A DNA stretch of 64,000 nucleotides from Alphaproteobacteria bacterium (GTDB lineage Bacteria; Pseudomonadota; Alphaproteobacteria; JAAEOK01): the NCBI GenBank assembly GCA_024244705.1, contig JAAEOK010000001.1:62001-126000 (forward strand), read 5' to 3'. Shown in pieces: positions 17,540-28,443 of the stretch. The notes beneath the pieces were generated by a model that worked only from the letters and a program-made list of their open reading frames with translations, made no database searches and was not told the origin of the DNA. Numbering within the stretch: position 1 is the stretch's first letter; every line of letters starts with the position of its first letter. The position numbers were made by a program, and so were the translations under genes.

Positions 17540-18847
17540 CTAGCCGCCGACCTTTCTGAGCCGGGCGGCGAAGAACCCGTCCATGCCGCCGCGTTCGGCG
17601 AGATGGCACGGCAGGGTGCGCAAGAAGGCGCCGGAGATGAGCTCCTCGAGGCCGCTGACGTCGGCCTTGCGGACGGCGTCGATTTCGATCGGCGCGCCGC
17701 TCGCCCGTAGCGCGACGACACGCGCCGCCCCTTCCTCCGGCTGCAGCGAACACGTCGAAAAGACGACCAAGCCCCCAGGCCGGACCATCTCCACCGCTGC
17801 CCGCAACAGCGAATCCTGAACCGCGGCCATGGTCGCGACGTCTTTCTCCGATTTCAGCCATGGGATATCGGGATGGCGACGGATGGTGCCGGTGGCGCTG
17901 CAGGGCGCATCGAGCACGACCGCGTCGACCGGACTGGGTGGCCGCCACGTGGTTCCGTCGCCGATCGAACATGTCGCCTCGAGGCCGAGGCGGGCCAAAT
18001 TCTCGGCCAGGCGCCGGAGCCGCCGGGCCGACCTGTCGATAGCGGTGACGCGGGCGCCGGCCGCCGCCAGTTGGGCGGTCTTGCCGCCGGGGGCGGCGCA
18101 CAGATCGACGACCTCCCAATTGGTGACCGCGCCCAACAGCCTGACCGGCAATGCCGCGGCGGCGTCCTGCACCCACCACTGGCCCGCATCGTAACCGGGG
18201 AGGTCGGCGATCAAACCGCCGCCGCGCCGGCGCAATGTCCCGGTCGGCCAGATGTCGGCTTCGAGCTCACCGGCCCAGTGGCGGAGATCTCGCGCGACGG
18301 TGATGTCGAGCGGCGGCTCTTCGAGATGCGCCGCCGCGATGGCCCGCGCGGTGGGCTCGCCATAGGCCTTGCTCCAGCTCTCCCATAACCATGGCGGCGT
18401 ATTCAGGCGCGGCGCATCCTGCCGCTCCAGCCACGCCGCGCCCTCCCGCGTCAGGCGGCGCAGAACGGCATTGACCAAGCCGGCATAGCGCTCGTGGCCG
18501 CGGCTCCGCGCCAGCGCGACCGTGGTGTCGACGGTGGCATGTTCGGCGGTGTCGAGGAACAGCAGTTGAGCGGTGCCGATCTGGAGAAATCGCCGCACTT
18601 GCTGCGCCCGGTGCGGCAACGGGTGGTCGAGGGCGCGATCGATGAGCTCGTCGATCTGGCCGCGCCGGCGCAAAACGGTAGCGGTCAGCCGGCGCGCCAC
18701 CGCGCGGTCGCGGGCGTCGAGGGCGGCCATCGCCTGGTTGGCGGCGATGGCATCGTCGAGCGGCCGATGGGCGTCGAAGACCTGGTGCAGCAGATCGAGG
18801 GCGGCACCGCGCGACGCCTCGCCCGGCCTCGGTAAAGTGGCACTCAC
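17540..18847 (-). CDS. rsmB: 16S rRNA (cytosine-967 C5) methyltransferase, RsmB/Sun family
   Basis: This 435-residue enzyme has an N-terminal NusB-like RNA-binding domain ([19 protein letters not shown] to about residue 140) and a C-terminal SAM methyltransferase domain. The SAM site is [15 protein letters not shown]. The two catalytic cysteines sit in [15 protein letters not shown] and [11 protein letters not shown], as in m5C RNA methyltransferases. The start is GTG at 18847, overlapping the htpX stop (GTGA); longer forms of the frame only mirror htpX. Confidence 0.93.
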   Translation of the reverse strand: MSATLPRPGEASRGAALDLLHQVFDAHRPLDDAIAANQAMAALDARDRAVARRLTATVLRRRGQIDELIDRALDHPLPHRAQQVRRFLQIGTAQLLFLDTAEHATVDTTVALARSRGHERYAGLVNAVLRRLTREGAAWLERQDAPRLNTPPWLWESWSKAYGEPTARAIAAAHLEEPPLDITVARDLRHWAGELEADIWPTGTLRRRGGGLIADLPGYDAGQWWVQDAAAALPVRLLGAVTNWEVVDLCAAPGGKTAQLAAAGARVTAIDRSARRLRRLAENLARLGLEATCSIGDGTTWRPPSPVDAVVLDAPCSATGTIRRHPDIPWLKSEKDVATMAAVQDSLLRAAVEMVRPGGLVVFSTCSLQPEEGAARVVALRASGAPIEIDAVRKADVSGLEELISGAFLRTLPCHLAERGGMDGFFAARLRKVGG

Positions 18848-19698
18848 CCCCAGGGACCGGCCACGTCGGCCATTTCCCGAAGCCGGCGGACGCGTTCTTC
18901 GGTGCGCGGGTGGGTCGAGAACAGGCCGTCGACGGCGCGCGCGTGCAGCGGGTTGACGATGAACATATGCGCCGTCGCCGGATTGTCCTCGGCCGCCGGA
19001 TTGTCGATCCGCGACGCGCTTTGCTGCAATTTCTCCAACGCGGACGCGAGCCATAACGGATGGCCGCAGATCTCCGCCCCGATGCGGTCGGCCTCGTATT
19101 CCCGGGCCCGCGAGATGGCCATTTGCACGATCATCGCCGCCAGCGGGGCCAGGATCATGATCAGCAGGGCGCCGACGATGCCGAGCGCGTTGTTGCGGCT
19201 GCTGCCGCCGAAAAACAGGGCGAAGTTGGCCAACAGCCCGATCGCGCCGGCGATGGTCGCGGTGATCGTCATGGTCAGAGTGTCGCGGTTCTTCACGTGA
19301 GCCAGCTCGTGCGCCATGACCCCGGCGACCTCGACCTGCGACAGGTTGCGCACCAAACCGGTGGTGGCGGCGACCGACGCATTCTCCGGATTGCGGCCGG
19401 TGGCAAAGGCATTGGGCTGGTCATTCTCGATGATGAAGACCTTCGGCATCGGCAGCTCCGCCTGGTCGGCCAGCGTGGTGACCAGTCCGTAGAGCGCCGG
19501 CGCCGAGCGTTCGTCGACCTGGCGCGCGCCATACATCCGCAGGACCATCTTGTCGGAATTCCAGTAGGCGAAGCCGTTCATGCCGATGGCGGCGACCAGT
19601 GCGATGACAAGCCCGATCTCGCCGCCGAGCAGAAATCCGATGGCTAGAAACAAGCCGGTCAGACCGGCCAAAAGAATCGCTGTCCTGAGATAGTTCAC
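18844..19698 (-). CDS. htpX: Heat-shock membrane metalloprotease HtpX
   Basis: This 284-residue inner-membrane zinc protease degrades misfolded membrane proteins. Two N-terminal membrane segments ([19 protein letters not shown] and [19 protein letters not shown]) precede the catalytic [11 protein letters not shown] (HExxH) near residue 130. The third ligand region is EYEADRIGA, and two further hydrophobic segments lie between them. The start is GTG at 19698, supported by AGAGGA six bases upstream and by the family-typical N-terminus NYLRTAILL. Its stop overlaps the rsmB start. Confidence 0.95.
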   Translation of the reverse strand: MNYLRTAILLAGLTGLFLAIGFLLGGEIGLVIALVAAIGMNGFAYWNSDKMVLRMYGARQVDERSAPALYGLVTTLADQAELPMPKVFIIENDQPNAFATGRNPENASVAATTGLVRNLSQVEVAGVMAHELAHVKNRDTLTMTITATIAGAIGLLANFALFFGGSSRNNALGIVGALLIMILAPLAAMIVQMAISRAREYEADRIGAEICGHPLWLASALEKLQQSASRIDNPAAEDNPATAHMFIVNPLHARAVDGLFSTHPRTEERVRRLREMADVAGPWG

Positions 19699-19779
19699 GG
19701 CATATCCTCTACAACGCCTTAGAAATAGGGGGCAAGGGCGGCCCTTCAAGGCTTGGCGGAACCCCCATTAGGTCCTACA

Positions 19780-19971
19780 ATGATCGCCATGTCCGGCAAG
19801 AAACGCCCTATTTCCGTCGTCGACGAACCGCTCTCGGAGCGGCGGGATACCACTGATACAAGCCCGTCGACGCCGTCGCCGGGCGCCATCGAAGAGGTCG
19901 GGGGGCCGAAAGGGCCCGAGCCGACCCGGTACGGCGATTGGGAACGGGATGGGCGCTGCGTCGATTTTTGA
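19780..19971 (+). CDS. DUF1674 / SDHAF4-like succinate dehydrogenase assembly factor
   Basis: This 63-residue protein ends with the diagnostic GGPKGPEPTRYGDWERDGRC, the conserved tail of DUF1674 (SDHAF4 in mitochondria, which binds flavinated SdhA). The N-terminal part is polar and disordered. ATG 19780 or 19789 could be the start; neither has a strong ribosome site. It is divergent from htpX, 81 bases away. Confidence 0.85.
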   Translation: MIAMSGKKRPISVVDEPLSERRDTTDTSPSTPSPGAIEEVGGPKGPEPTRYGDWERDGRCVDF

Positions 19972-20073
19972 TCGACAAACCTGCCGGGCGGCAATGAGTA
20001 TGAGGTGCGGAGCCGTGAAAATTCGTTACAAATTTTGATGCCCCGAGGGCGAGAGGGGCTTGTTGCAACGGAT

Positions 20074-20102
20074 TTGGCGAGCTAGAGTTACAATATTATA
20101 AC
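20074..20102 (+). promoter_or_regulatory. Candidate sigma70-type promoter for the oxidoreductase gene
   Basis: TTGGCG (20074-20079) and TATAAC (20097-20102) are separated by 17 bases, in a locally AT-rich patch 50 bases before the ATG at 20153. The -10 overlaps a run TATTATAAC that allows alternative registers. Confidence 0.4.
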
Positions 20103-20152
20103 GAAGCCTGACCGGGTGTGTCGGCAGGTGGAGGGGGATAAGGGGAGTGTCC

Positions 20153-21127
<975 letters not shown>

Positions 21128-21148
21128 GATCGGTTCTTTTGTAATCGA

Positions 21149-21180
21149 AAAACGGCGGGACCATTTGGTCCCGCCGTTTT
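21149..21180. terminator. Bidirectional intrinsic terminator
   Basis: A perfect inverted repeat, AAAACGGCGGGACCA (21149-21163) and TGGTCCCGCCGTTTT (21166-21180), forms a GC-rich stem flanked by A and T runs. The T run on each strand lets it end both the rightward oxidoreductase gene and the leftward acs gene. Confidence 0.9.
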
Positions 21181-21199
21181 CGTGTCTGAGAAATCCAAG

Positions 21200-23140
<1,941 letters not shown>

Positions 23141-23300
23141 CGCCTGTCTCCCCTTGTCGGTCGGGTGTCGTTGTCGAGGGCCCAGCGCCGCAGCGGGCCG
23201 AAACTCGACGCAATATTGCGGAGTCCCGAGCACTTGTCAAAGCGGCGCCGGCGAGCGATTCGTCGCACCTCGGTGCAAAACCAACACCCGCGGACGCGGC

Positions 23301-24431
23301 TCAACCGTCCGCCGCCACCGTGGTCGGCGCGGCGATCCCCTCGGTGACGATCTCGATCAGCGCCCGCGTCACCGCGACCGTCCCGTCGGGTCCGCCGAAC
23401 TCGACGGGCAGGAAACGGCCATTCGCGAAACCGGACTGGACCGCCTCGTCGAGCAATCGTGCCGCGTCGGACAGGTTTTCGATGCCGTGGCGGTCACCGA
23501 GATGATCGAGCATCAGGCCGCCCGACAGGATCGCCGCCATCGGGTTGGCGGTGCCCTGCCCGGCGATGTCGGGGGCGCTGCCGTGAGCGGGCTGGAACAG
23601 GGCGTGCCGATCGCCGATTTCGGCGCATGCCGCCATCCCCATGCCGCCGACCAGGCCGCCGGCGAGATCGGACAGAATGTCGCCGAACATGTTCTCCGTC
23701 ACCAAGACGTCGAAGTCCCACGGCCGGCGGATGAAATCCAGCGCTTGGGCGTCGACATAGCTGTAGCCGGTGGCGATTTCGGGAAAACGCGCCGCGCGCT
23801 CGTCGAAAATCTTGCGAAAGAAGGCAAAGGCGCGAAAGACATTGGCCTTGTCGACGCAGGTCACCAACGCCTTGCCGCCGCGCGTCTTGCGGCGTTCGGC
23901 GAGGCGAAACGCGAAGTCGAACAGCTTCTCCGAGGTCTCGCGGGTGATCAACAGGGTCTCGCGCGCCTCGCGGTCGTCGATGACCTGGCCCCGTCCCTGG
24001 GTATGAAACAGGCCCTCGGTCGACTCGCGCAGGATCACCATGTCGATTTCCCCGGCGCGTTCGTCGCGGAGCCGGCGCGGCGTATTGGGATAGGCCGTGA
24101 CCGGCCGGACCCCGGCATAGAGCCCAAACACCTCGCGAAACATCAGGTGGGGCATGATTTCGGTCCCGTCGGCGTGGCGGATCTCGGGGTCGCCCATGGC
24201 GCCGAGCAGGATGGCCTCGGCGCGGCCCGCCTCGGCCACCGTCTCGTCGGCGATGTCGGTCCCGGTTTCGCGATAGTAGCGGGCGCCGGCGTCGAGATGG
24301 TCGAACGACAGCCGGAACCCGCCGACCCGCCGCTGTAACGCCTCGAGAACGGCGATACAGGCGTCGACGACCTCGGCGCCGATACCGTCGCCGCGAAAAA
24401 CCGCGATACGCAATTCGGGACCTGAAGCCAA
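23301..24431 (-). CDS. Isocitrate/isopropylmalate/tartrate dehydrogenase family protein
   Basis: This 376-residue beta-decarboxylating dehydrogenase has [11 protein letters not shown] near the N-terminus, a phosphorylation-loop-like region ([13 protein letters not shown]) and the metal/NAD segment [21 protein letters not shown]. It also has [21 protein letters not shown]. The pattern fits the LeuB/TtuC group rather than NADP isocitrate dehydrogenase; a dedicated leu operon is not next to it, so a tartrate/malate-type substrate is possible. The start appears to be TTG 24431 without a strong ribosome site, so it is uncertain. Confidence 0.82.
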   Translation of the reverse strand: MASGPELRIAVFRGDGIGAEVVDACIAVLEALQRRVGGFRLSFDHLDAGARYYRETGTDIADETVAEAGRAEAILLGAMGDPEIRHADGTEIMPHLMFREVFGLYAGVRPVTAYPNTPRRLRDERAGEIDMVILRESTEGLFHTQGRGQVIDDREARETLLITRETSEKLFDFAFRLAERRKTRGGKALVTCVDKANVFRAFAFFRKIFDERAARFPEIATGYSYVDAQALDFIRRPWDFDVLVTENMFGDILSDLAGGLVGGMGMAACAEIGDRHALFQPAHGSAPDIAGQGTANPMAAILSGGLMLDHLGDRHGIENLSDAARLLDEAVQSGFANGRFLPVEFGGPDGTVAVTRALIEIVTEGIAAPTTVAADG

Positions 24432-24677
24432 GGTGTCGAACCGTTTCCTGTGACCGCCGTTACCGAAATACCGTGACGGCAGCCATTATCGGGCGCCGCC
24501 GCTCGAACACCAGCGGCGAGTGAGTATACGCGGACACATTGACCCTAGCCGTCCCGAGGGACGGCGGGTCGAAATCGAGGGCGTCGGAGACACGCGACCT
24601 GCGAAGGCTAACGCGGTATGATGGCCATCCTGCCGCATGGGGATCTGCCCGCCAAACAACCGAACGGAGAAGCCGAG

Positions 24678-24851
24678 ATGTCGAGGTTTGATGAGATTCG
24701 CGATCTGGTTATGAGCCTGGAAGCCGATTTCGATGCCTTCTACGAGAAAGGCAACAAGGCGGCCGGTCGCCGTGTCCGCAAAGGCATGCAGCAGATTAAG
24801 AAAATGGCGCAGGATATCCGCGTCGATGTCCAGGCGCGGGTCAACCAATAG
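24678..24851 (+). CDS. Histone H1-like small DNA-binding protein
   Basis: This 57-residue protein (SRFDEIRDLVMSLEADFDAF, then EKGNKAAGRRVRKGMQQIKK) is strongly helical with alternating acidic and basic faces. It resembles the short histone H1/Hc1-like proteins of bacteria, whose core is FYEKGNKAAGxRVRKxMQ. Such proteins are thought to bind DNA in the nucleoid. ATG 24678 has GGAGAAG at a suitable distance; the upstream in-frame ATG at 24618 would add a non-conserved leader. Confidence 0.75.
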   Translation: MSRFDEIRDLVMSLEADFDAFYEKGNKAAGRRVRKGMQQIKKMAQDIRVDVQARVNQ

Positions 24852-24949
24852 GCGCTTCGCCGCCACGCCCGTGACGTCCGGGGAGGGCCGCCGGAGCTTT
24901 CCCCGTTGAGACTTGATTGGCGGGACGACGCGGACCGAATGCGCGAGGA

Positions 24950-25309
24950 CTAGTTGCCGGGCTCGTCGAGGGATAGTTGGCCCGTCGCGGCGAGGTCGAC
25001 CGCGACCGGGGTCAGGCGCCGGCCTTCGCAGGGTCCGGCGACGCAATAGCCGTCGTCGATACGAAAGCGGGCGCCGTGGGTCGAGCACAGGATCAATGAT
25101 TGGTCGGCGGTGAGGAAGCGGTCGGGCAGGGTCTCGAGCGGCGTCCCGGTATGGGGGCAGGTGTTCTCATAGGCGTGCACCTCGCCGCCGCGCCGGATGA
25201 CGAACACCTCCCACCGTTCGGTGCCGGCGCCAAAGGTGAAGCCGCGGCCGCCCGGATCGGGGATATCGTCGATGTGGCAGAGCGGCGTCCCGATCGGGGC
25301 CCGGGTCAC
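24950..25309 (-). CDS. Rieske [2Fe-2S] domain protein
   Basis: This 119-residue stand-alone Rieske protein has both cluster boxes: CPHTGTPLE (Cys-x-His) near residue 50 and CSTHGARFRID (Cys-x2-His) near residue 75. This is the ferredoxin-like NirD/BphF type, and no signal peptide is present. The start is GTG at 25309, overlapping the stop of the EVE gene (GTGA). An electron-transfer role is likely but its partner is not visible here. Confidence 0.88.
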   Translation of the reverse strand: MTRAPIGTPLCHIDDIPDPGGRGFTFGAGTERWEVFVIRRGGEVHAYENTCPHTGTPLETLPDRFLTADQSLILCSTHGARFRIDDGYCVAGPCEGRRLTPVAVDLAATGQLSLDEPGN

Positions 25310-25719
25310 GGCTTGGTCGCCGCCATGGCGCAGATGAGTTTCCACTCGGCCGGCCCCACCGGCACCACGGACAGGCGCGATTGGCGCACCAGGGCGAGGT
25401 CCGACAGCCGCGGCTCGTCCTTGATCTGTTTCAGCGTGACCGGTTTATTGACCGGCTTGACCGCCTTGACGTCGACCATGCCGAAGCGGCCGCTGGCGTC
25501 GGTCGGGTCGGGGTAGTACTCCCTGACCACCTCGACGATGCCGACGATCTGTTTGGCGTCGACCGAGTGGTAGAAAAAGCCGCGGTCGCCGATCTTCATC
25601 GCCTTCATGTTGTTGGCCGCCTGGTAATTGCGGACGCCGTCCCACTCCGCCGACCCGGCTTCGACCTGGTCGTCCCAGGACCACGCGCCGGGCTCCGACT
25701 TGAACAACCAATAGGCCAT
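25306..25719 (-). CDS. EVE domain protein
   Basis: This 137-residue protein begins AYWLFKSEPGAWSWDDQ and contains GVRNYQAANNMKAMKIGDR and VGIVEVVREYYPDPT, the characteristic EVE (PUA-like) fold that reads modified bases or RNA. Its length covers just the domain. It is coupled to the Rieske gene downstream, and the YciI gene lies 2 bases upstream. Confidence 0.92.
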   Translation of the reverse strand: MAYWLFKSEPGAWSWDDQVEAGSAEWDGVRNYQAANNMKAMKIGDRGFFYHSVDAKQIVGIVEVVREYYPDPTDASGRFGMVDVKAVKPVNKPVTLKQIKDEPRLSDLALVRQSRLSVVPVGPAEWKLICAMAATKP

Positions 25720-25721
25720 GC

Positions 25722-26006
25722 TCACTCCACCGGCAGGACTTTTTTCCAGTGCCGTATCGACACCCGCTCGAACAGGCCGGCCAGGGCATAGGGGTCGTTG
25801 GCGGCGAACGCCTCGGCCGAACTGCGGTCGGGAAACTGGAGGATCAACAGGCTGCCGGTCATGCCGTCGCCCGATTCGCTGATGTAGGGACCGGCGGCCA
25901 TCAACTGGTCGCCGTGGTCGCGCAGATAGGCGAGGTGGGCGTCCCGGTTCTGCGCCCGGATGTGGCCACTGTCGGGCTTGTCGATACAAGAAATGGCAAA
26001 AAGCAT
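25722..26006 (-). CDS. YciI-like protein
   Basis: This 94-residue alpha/beta-barrel (ferredoxin-like) protein begins MLFAISCIDKPDSGHIRAQN and has HLAYLRDHGDQLMAAGPY near residue 24, with the His and Asp positions of the YciI family. YciI proteins are small enzymes or binding proteins of mostly unknown substrate. In related genomes it follows gpsA, as it would here without the csp/infA interval. Confidence 0.9.
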   Translation of the reverse strand: MLFAISCIDKPDSGHIRAQNRDAHLAYLRDHGDQLMAAGPYISESGDGMTGSLLILQFPDRSSAEAFAANDPYALAGLFERVSIRHWKKVLPVE

Positions 26007-26503
26007 CGTCGTGTCCCCCGATCGATCCGGCCCCCTTCACGGCCGCGATCGACGATCAGCCTAGCGCATTATCCGTCGCGGTGGAACGGGGGCCGCTCGC
26101 GTTTTCTACGCGGCGTGGGCGGCCCGGCGCGCGGCAGGAGTCACGGTTTGAATCCGAATTCCCAAGATCGGCCGGAAGCGGTCGTTAGCCAGGGTTCCCG
26201 TGATGTCCACCGTGAGATCGCAAACCGGACATCCGCGCAAAACACGGATTAGGTCCGGTTATGACGCCGCTTCCCGTTTCTCCCCCTCGATTGACGACGA
26301 CGGGGCGGCGCGAGAACCCCGAAATACCTTGCCAAAAGGTCCTCCCGACACCATCTATCTATTTGTGAAGGCTATTTATCAGACTTAGCGGACCTCGTTT
26401 GGCCTCGCCGAGTCCAAGAACGACTCTCCTAAACTCTGGGAAGGCTATCACCCCACCGAAGCAAGGTGCTTCGGGGGAAATATTATTATGGGAATACTGA
26501 AAC
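26007..26503. other. Divergent intergenic region with cold-shock gene leader
   Basis: About 500 bases separate YciI and the cold-shock gene. The left two thirds hold no gene or clear signal. The right 120 bases are AT-richer and should contain the csp promoter and its long untranslated leader, including the hairpin annotated at 26456-26474. Confidence 0.45.
26456..26474 (+). promoter_or_regulatory. Hairpin in the cold-shock mRNA leader
   Basis: CCGAAGC (26456-26462), loop AAGGT, GCTTCGG (26468-26474) form a perfect 7-bp stem. It can be extended by CCC/GGG on the outside with a bulge. It sits about 30 bases before the csp start codon, where leader structure often controls cold-shock translation. 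Confidence 0.4.
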
Positions 26504-26707
26504 ATGACGACTGGAACTGTAAAATTCTTCAATTCAGCCCGGGGATTCGGCTTTATCTCGCCGGATGACGGAACAAAGGACGTTTTCGTACATATCTCCG
26601 CGGTCGAGCGCGCCGGCCTCGACAACCTGGCCGAAGGGGCGAAAGTGAGCTTCGAGACCGACCAGGATGAGCGAGGCCCGAAGGCGGTTAATCTTCAAAC
26701 GGCCTAA
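26504..26707 (+). CDS. Cold-shock protein, CspA family
   Basis: This 67-residue single-domain OB-fold RNA chaperone carries RNP1 (ARGFGFISPD) and RNP2 (VFVHISAVE), with the typical start TTGTVKFFNS. Length is the family norm. It is preceded by a structured leader and followed after about 80 bases by infA on the same strand, separated by a strong hairpin. Confidence 0.96.
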   Translation: MTTGTVKFFNSARGFGFISPDDGTKDVFVHISAVERAGLDNLAEGAKVSFETDQDERGPKAVNLQTA

Positions 26708-26722
26708 CCTGCGGTTGGAAAA

Positions 26723-26743
26723 GGCCGCCCGGTCCGGGCGGCC
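26723..26743 (+). terminator. GC hairpin between csp and infA
   Basis: GGCCGCCCGG and CCGGGCGGCC pair around a single T (in practice an 8-9 bp stem with a small loop). No T run follows, so it may be a partial terminator, an mRNA 3' stabiliser or an attenuator between the two genes. Confidence 0.5.
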
Positions 26744-26789
26744 TGACCGGTCACGATTGGCCGATTCAACCTCACACGGAGGATGAGTC

Positions 26790-27005
26790 CTGAAAGAGGA
26801 ACTGTTGGAGTTCTCTGGTACGGTTGTCGAGAAGCTACCGAACGCGATGTTCAGAGTCAGGCTCGAAAACGACCACGAGATCATTGCGCAGCCCAAAGGA
26901 AAGATGCGGAAGTTTCGCATCCGCGTCATGGTTGGCGACCAAGTCGACGTCGAAATGACGCCCTACGACCTGACCAAGGGCCGCATCATCTTCCGTCACA
27001 AGTAG
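26790..27005 (+). CDS. infA: Translation initiation factor IF-1, apparently with a CUG start
   Basis: IF-1 binds the ribosomal A site during initiation. The protein reads [20 protein letters not shown] and ends [17 protein letters not shown], the usual OB-fold sequence. Canonical IF-1 starts M-x-KEEL, which maps to the CTG codon at 26790; that codon lies 7 bases after GGAGG (26778-26782). No in-frame ATG exists and an in-frame TGA sits at 26784. An ATG at 26783 is one base out of frame, so either CUG is used, translation starts at TTG 26805 (shorter protein), or a one-base indel or error shifted the start. Some residues ([17 protein letters not shown]) differ from the common form, suggesting a second infA copy. 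Confidence 0.85.
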   Translation: MKEELLEFSGTVVEKLPNAMFRVRLENDHEIIAQPKGKMRKFRIRVMVGDQVDVEMTPYDLTKGRIIFRHK

Positions 27006-27037
27006 TCAGCGTGGGCCTTCGCCCGCAGCCGGGCGCC

Positions 27038-27217
27038 TCAAATCTCGCCTACCGTTGCCGGGACCTGCGGCTTGATCCGCAGGCGCACGTCCGGATCGAC
27101 GCTGAAGACGGTGGTATCGGGCACCTGCAGCCAGTGTTCGCTGGCAATCGGTTCGGAGGCAATCCCGACGGCGCGATAGGTCTGTTTGGTAGCTTGCTCG
27201 TGCCACACGGGGTTTCA
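27038..27217 (-). pseudogene. 3' remnant of an unrecognised gene
   Basis: A short frame on the minus strand ends with TGA at 27038. It reads TYRAVGIASEPIASEHWLQV and then PDTTVFSVDPDVRLRIKPQV, sequence that looks like the C-terminus of a real globular protein. An in-frame stop lies just upstream and there is no start codon context, so only the tail survives. I do not assign a family. Confidence 0.45.
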
Positions 27218-27261
27218 GCTGTTGGCTAGAAGCGGCCGTATTATCGTTTACCTGCCAATGC

Positions 27262-27300
27262 CCGCTTTTGGGTTCAGAAGCGGACAATTGCGCTTAGCTC
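27262..27300. repeat. Intergenic repeat element with CCGCTT/AAGCGG inverted repeat
   Basis: CCGCTT (27262-27267) and AAGCGG (27278-27283) flank a 10-base loop and run into AGCGGACAATTGCGCTTAGC. The last 20 bases closely match AGCGGACATTACGCTTCAGC at 12148-12167, also intergenic. Two copies in one window suggest a dispersed non-coding element. Confidence 0.4.
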
Positions 27301-27367
27301 ATTCGACGTTTCCTCTGGGTCGATTGCGTCCTCAAAATCTCAATCGCAGGCGCTACCGCCGCCGAGA

Positions 27368-28369
27368 TTACGCACCCAGCCCCTCGCCGCGGAAGGGACG
27401 GGCGAGGAGGGCGCGGATGACGTCGGCGATATCCGCCCCGTGGTGGAGGATGGCGTTGACCGCGGCGACGATCGGCATGTCGACGTCGACCCGGCGCGCC
27501 AGGGCGTCGACCGATGCCGCCGAGGCGACGCCCTCGGCGACCGATTTGCGGCCGGCCAGCACGTCGTCGAGCGACGTGCCCCGGCCGAGCTCGATACCGA
27601 GCGTCATGTTGCGCGACTGCATGCCGTTGCAGGTCAGCGTCAGGTCGCCCAGCCCCGACAACCCCATCAGGGTCTCGGCGCGGCCGCCCTTGGCGATGCC
27701 CAGCCGCACCATCTCGGCCAAGCCGCGGGTGATCAGCGCGGCCCGCGCGTTATCGCCGAGCTCGCGCCCGGCGACGATGCCGCAGCCGATCGCCAGCACG
27801 TTCTTTACCGCGCCGCCGATCTGGGTGCCGACGATGTCGTCGGTGTGGTAGGGGCGGAAACGGGGCGTGCCGAGGGCCTCGATCAGGGCCCGACCGAGGG
27901 TCGTGTCCTCGGCGGCGAGGGTCACCGCCGTCGGCAAGCCCGCGGCGACCTCGGCGGCGAATGTCGGCCCCGATAGGATCGCGATGCGGGCGCCCGGCAT
28001 GGCCTCGGCGGCGGCCTCGCTCATCAGCGCGCAGCTGTTTTTCTCGATGCCCTTGGCGCAGATGACGACCGGTGTGCCGGCGGGCAGGACCGGGCGCATT
28101 TCCAGGGCCACGGCGCGCAGGAACTGCGCCGGGGTGGCCAGCAAGACGCACTCGGTCCGGGCCAGCACGCGGCCGAGATCGGTGCTCGCCGCGACCGAGG
28201 AATCGATTTTGACATCGGGCAGATAGACGGCGTTGACGTGATCGCCGTTGATCGCGGCCACGACCTCGGGCTCGCGGGCCCACAGCATGACTTCGCGGTC
28301 GGGCCGCGCGGCGACGCCGGCCAATGCCGTACCCCACGCCCCGCCGCCGATGATCGATACGCGCTTCAT
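27368..28369 (-). CDS. gpsA: Glycerol-3-phosphate dehydrogenase [NAD(P)+]
   Basis: This 333-residue soluble enzyme makes sn-glycerol-3-phosphate for phospholipid synthesis. The NAD site IIGGGAWGTALAGV is at the start. CAKGIEKNSC, LSGPTFAAEVAAGLPTAV and GGAVKNVLAIGCGI (catalytic Lys) follow, and the C-terminal half has MGLSGLGDLTLTC. ATG 28369 fits the family start; longer forms are not conserved-looking. It belongs to the tsaD-gpsA-YciI-EVE neighbourhood. Confidence 0.96.
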   Translation of the reverse strand: MKRVSIIGGGAWGTALAGVAARPDREVMLWAREPEVVAAINGDHVNAVYLPDVKIDSSVAASTDLGRVLARTECVLLATPAQFLRAVALEMRPVLPAGTPVVICAKGIEKNSCALMSEAAAEAMPGARIAILSGPTFAAEVAAGLPTAVTLAAEDTTLGRALIEALGTPRFRPYHTDDIVGTQIGGAVKNVLAIGCGIVAGRELGDNARAALITRGLAEMVRLGIAKGGRAETLMGLSGLGDLTLTCNGMQSRNMTLGIELGRGTSLDDVLAGRKSVAEGVASAASVDALARRVDVDMPIVAAVNAILHHGADIADVIRALLARPFRGEGLGA

Positions 28370-28443
28370 GACTTCCGGTCCCCTCTCTGTCGCCGCATAA
28401 TAGGGCGCGGCCACAGACAAGGCCAATCCCGGACTGGCGAGAG

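Larger units (their letters stand above)
27006..27367. other. Intergenic region with gene remnant and dispersed repeat
   Basis: This 360-base stretch between infA and the gpsA stop contains the leftward open fragment at 27038-27217 and an inverted-repeat element around 27262-27300. The rest shows nothing recognisable. Confidence 0.5.

Noticed and set aside
24486-25088. Leftward 200-codon open frame over the histone-like gene
   Set aside because: It overlaps both the H1-like gene and the Rieske gene in other frames and shows no conserved pattern.
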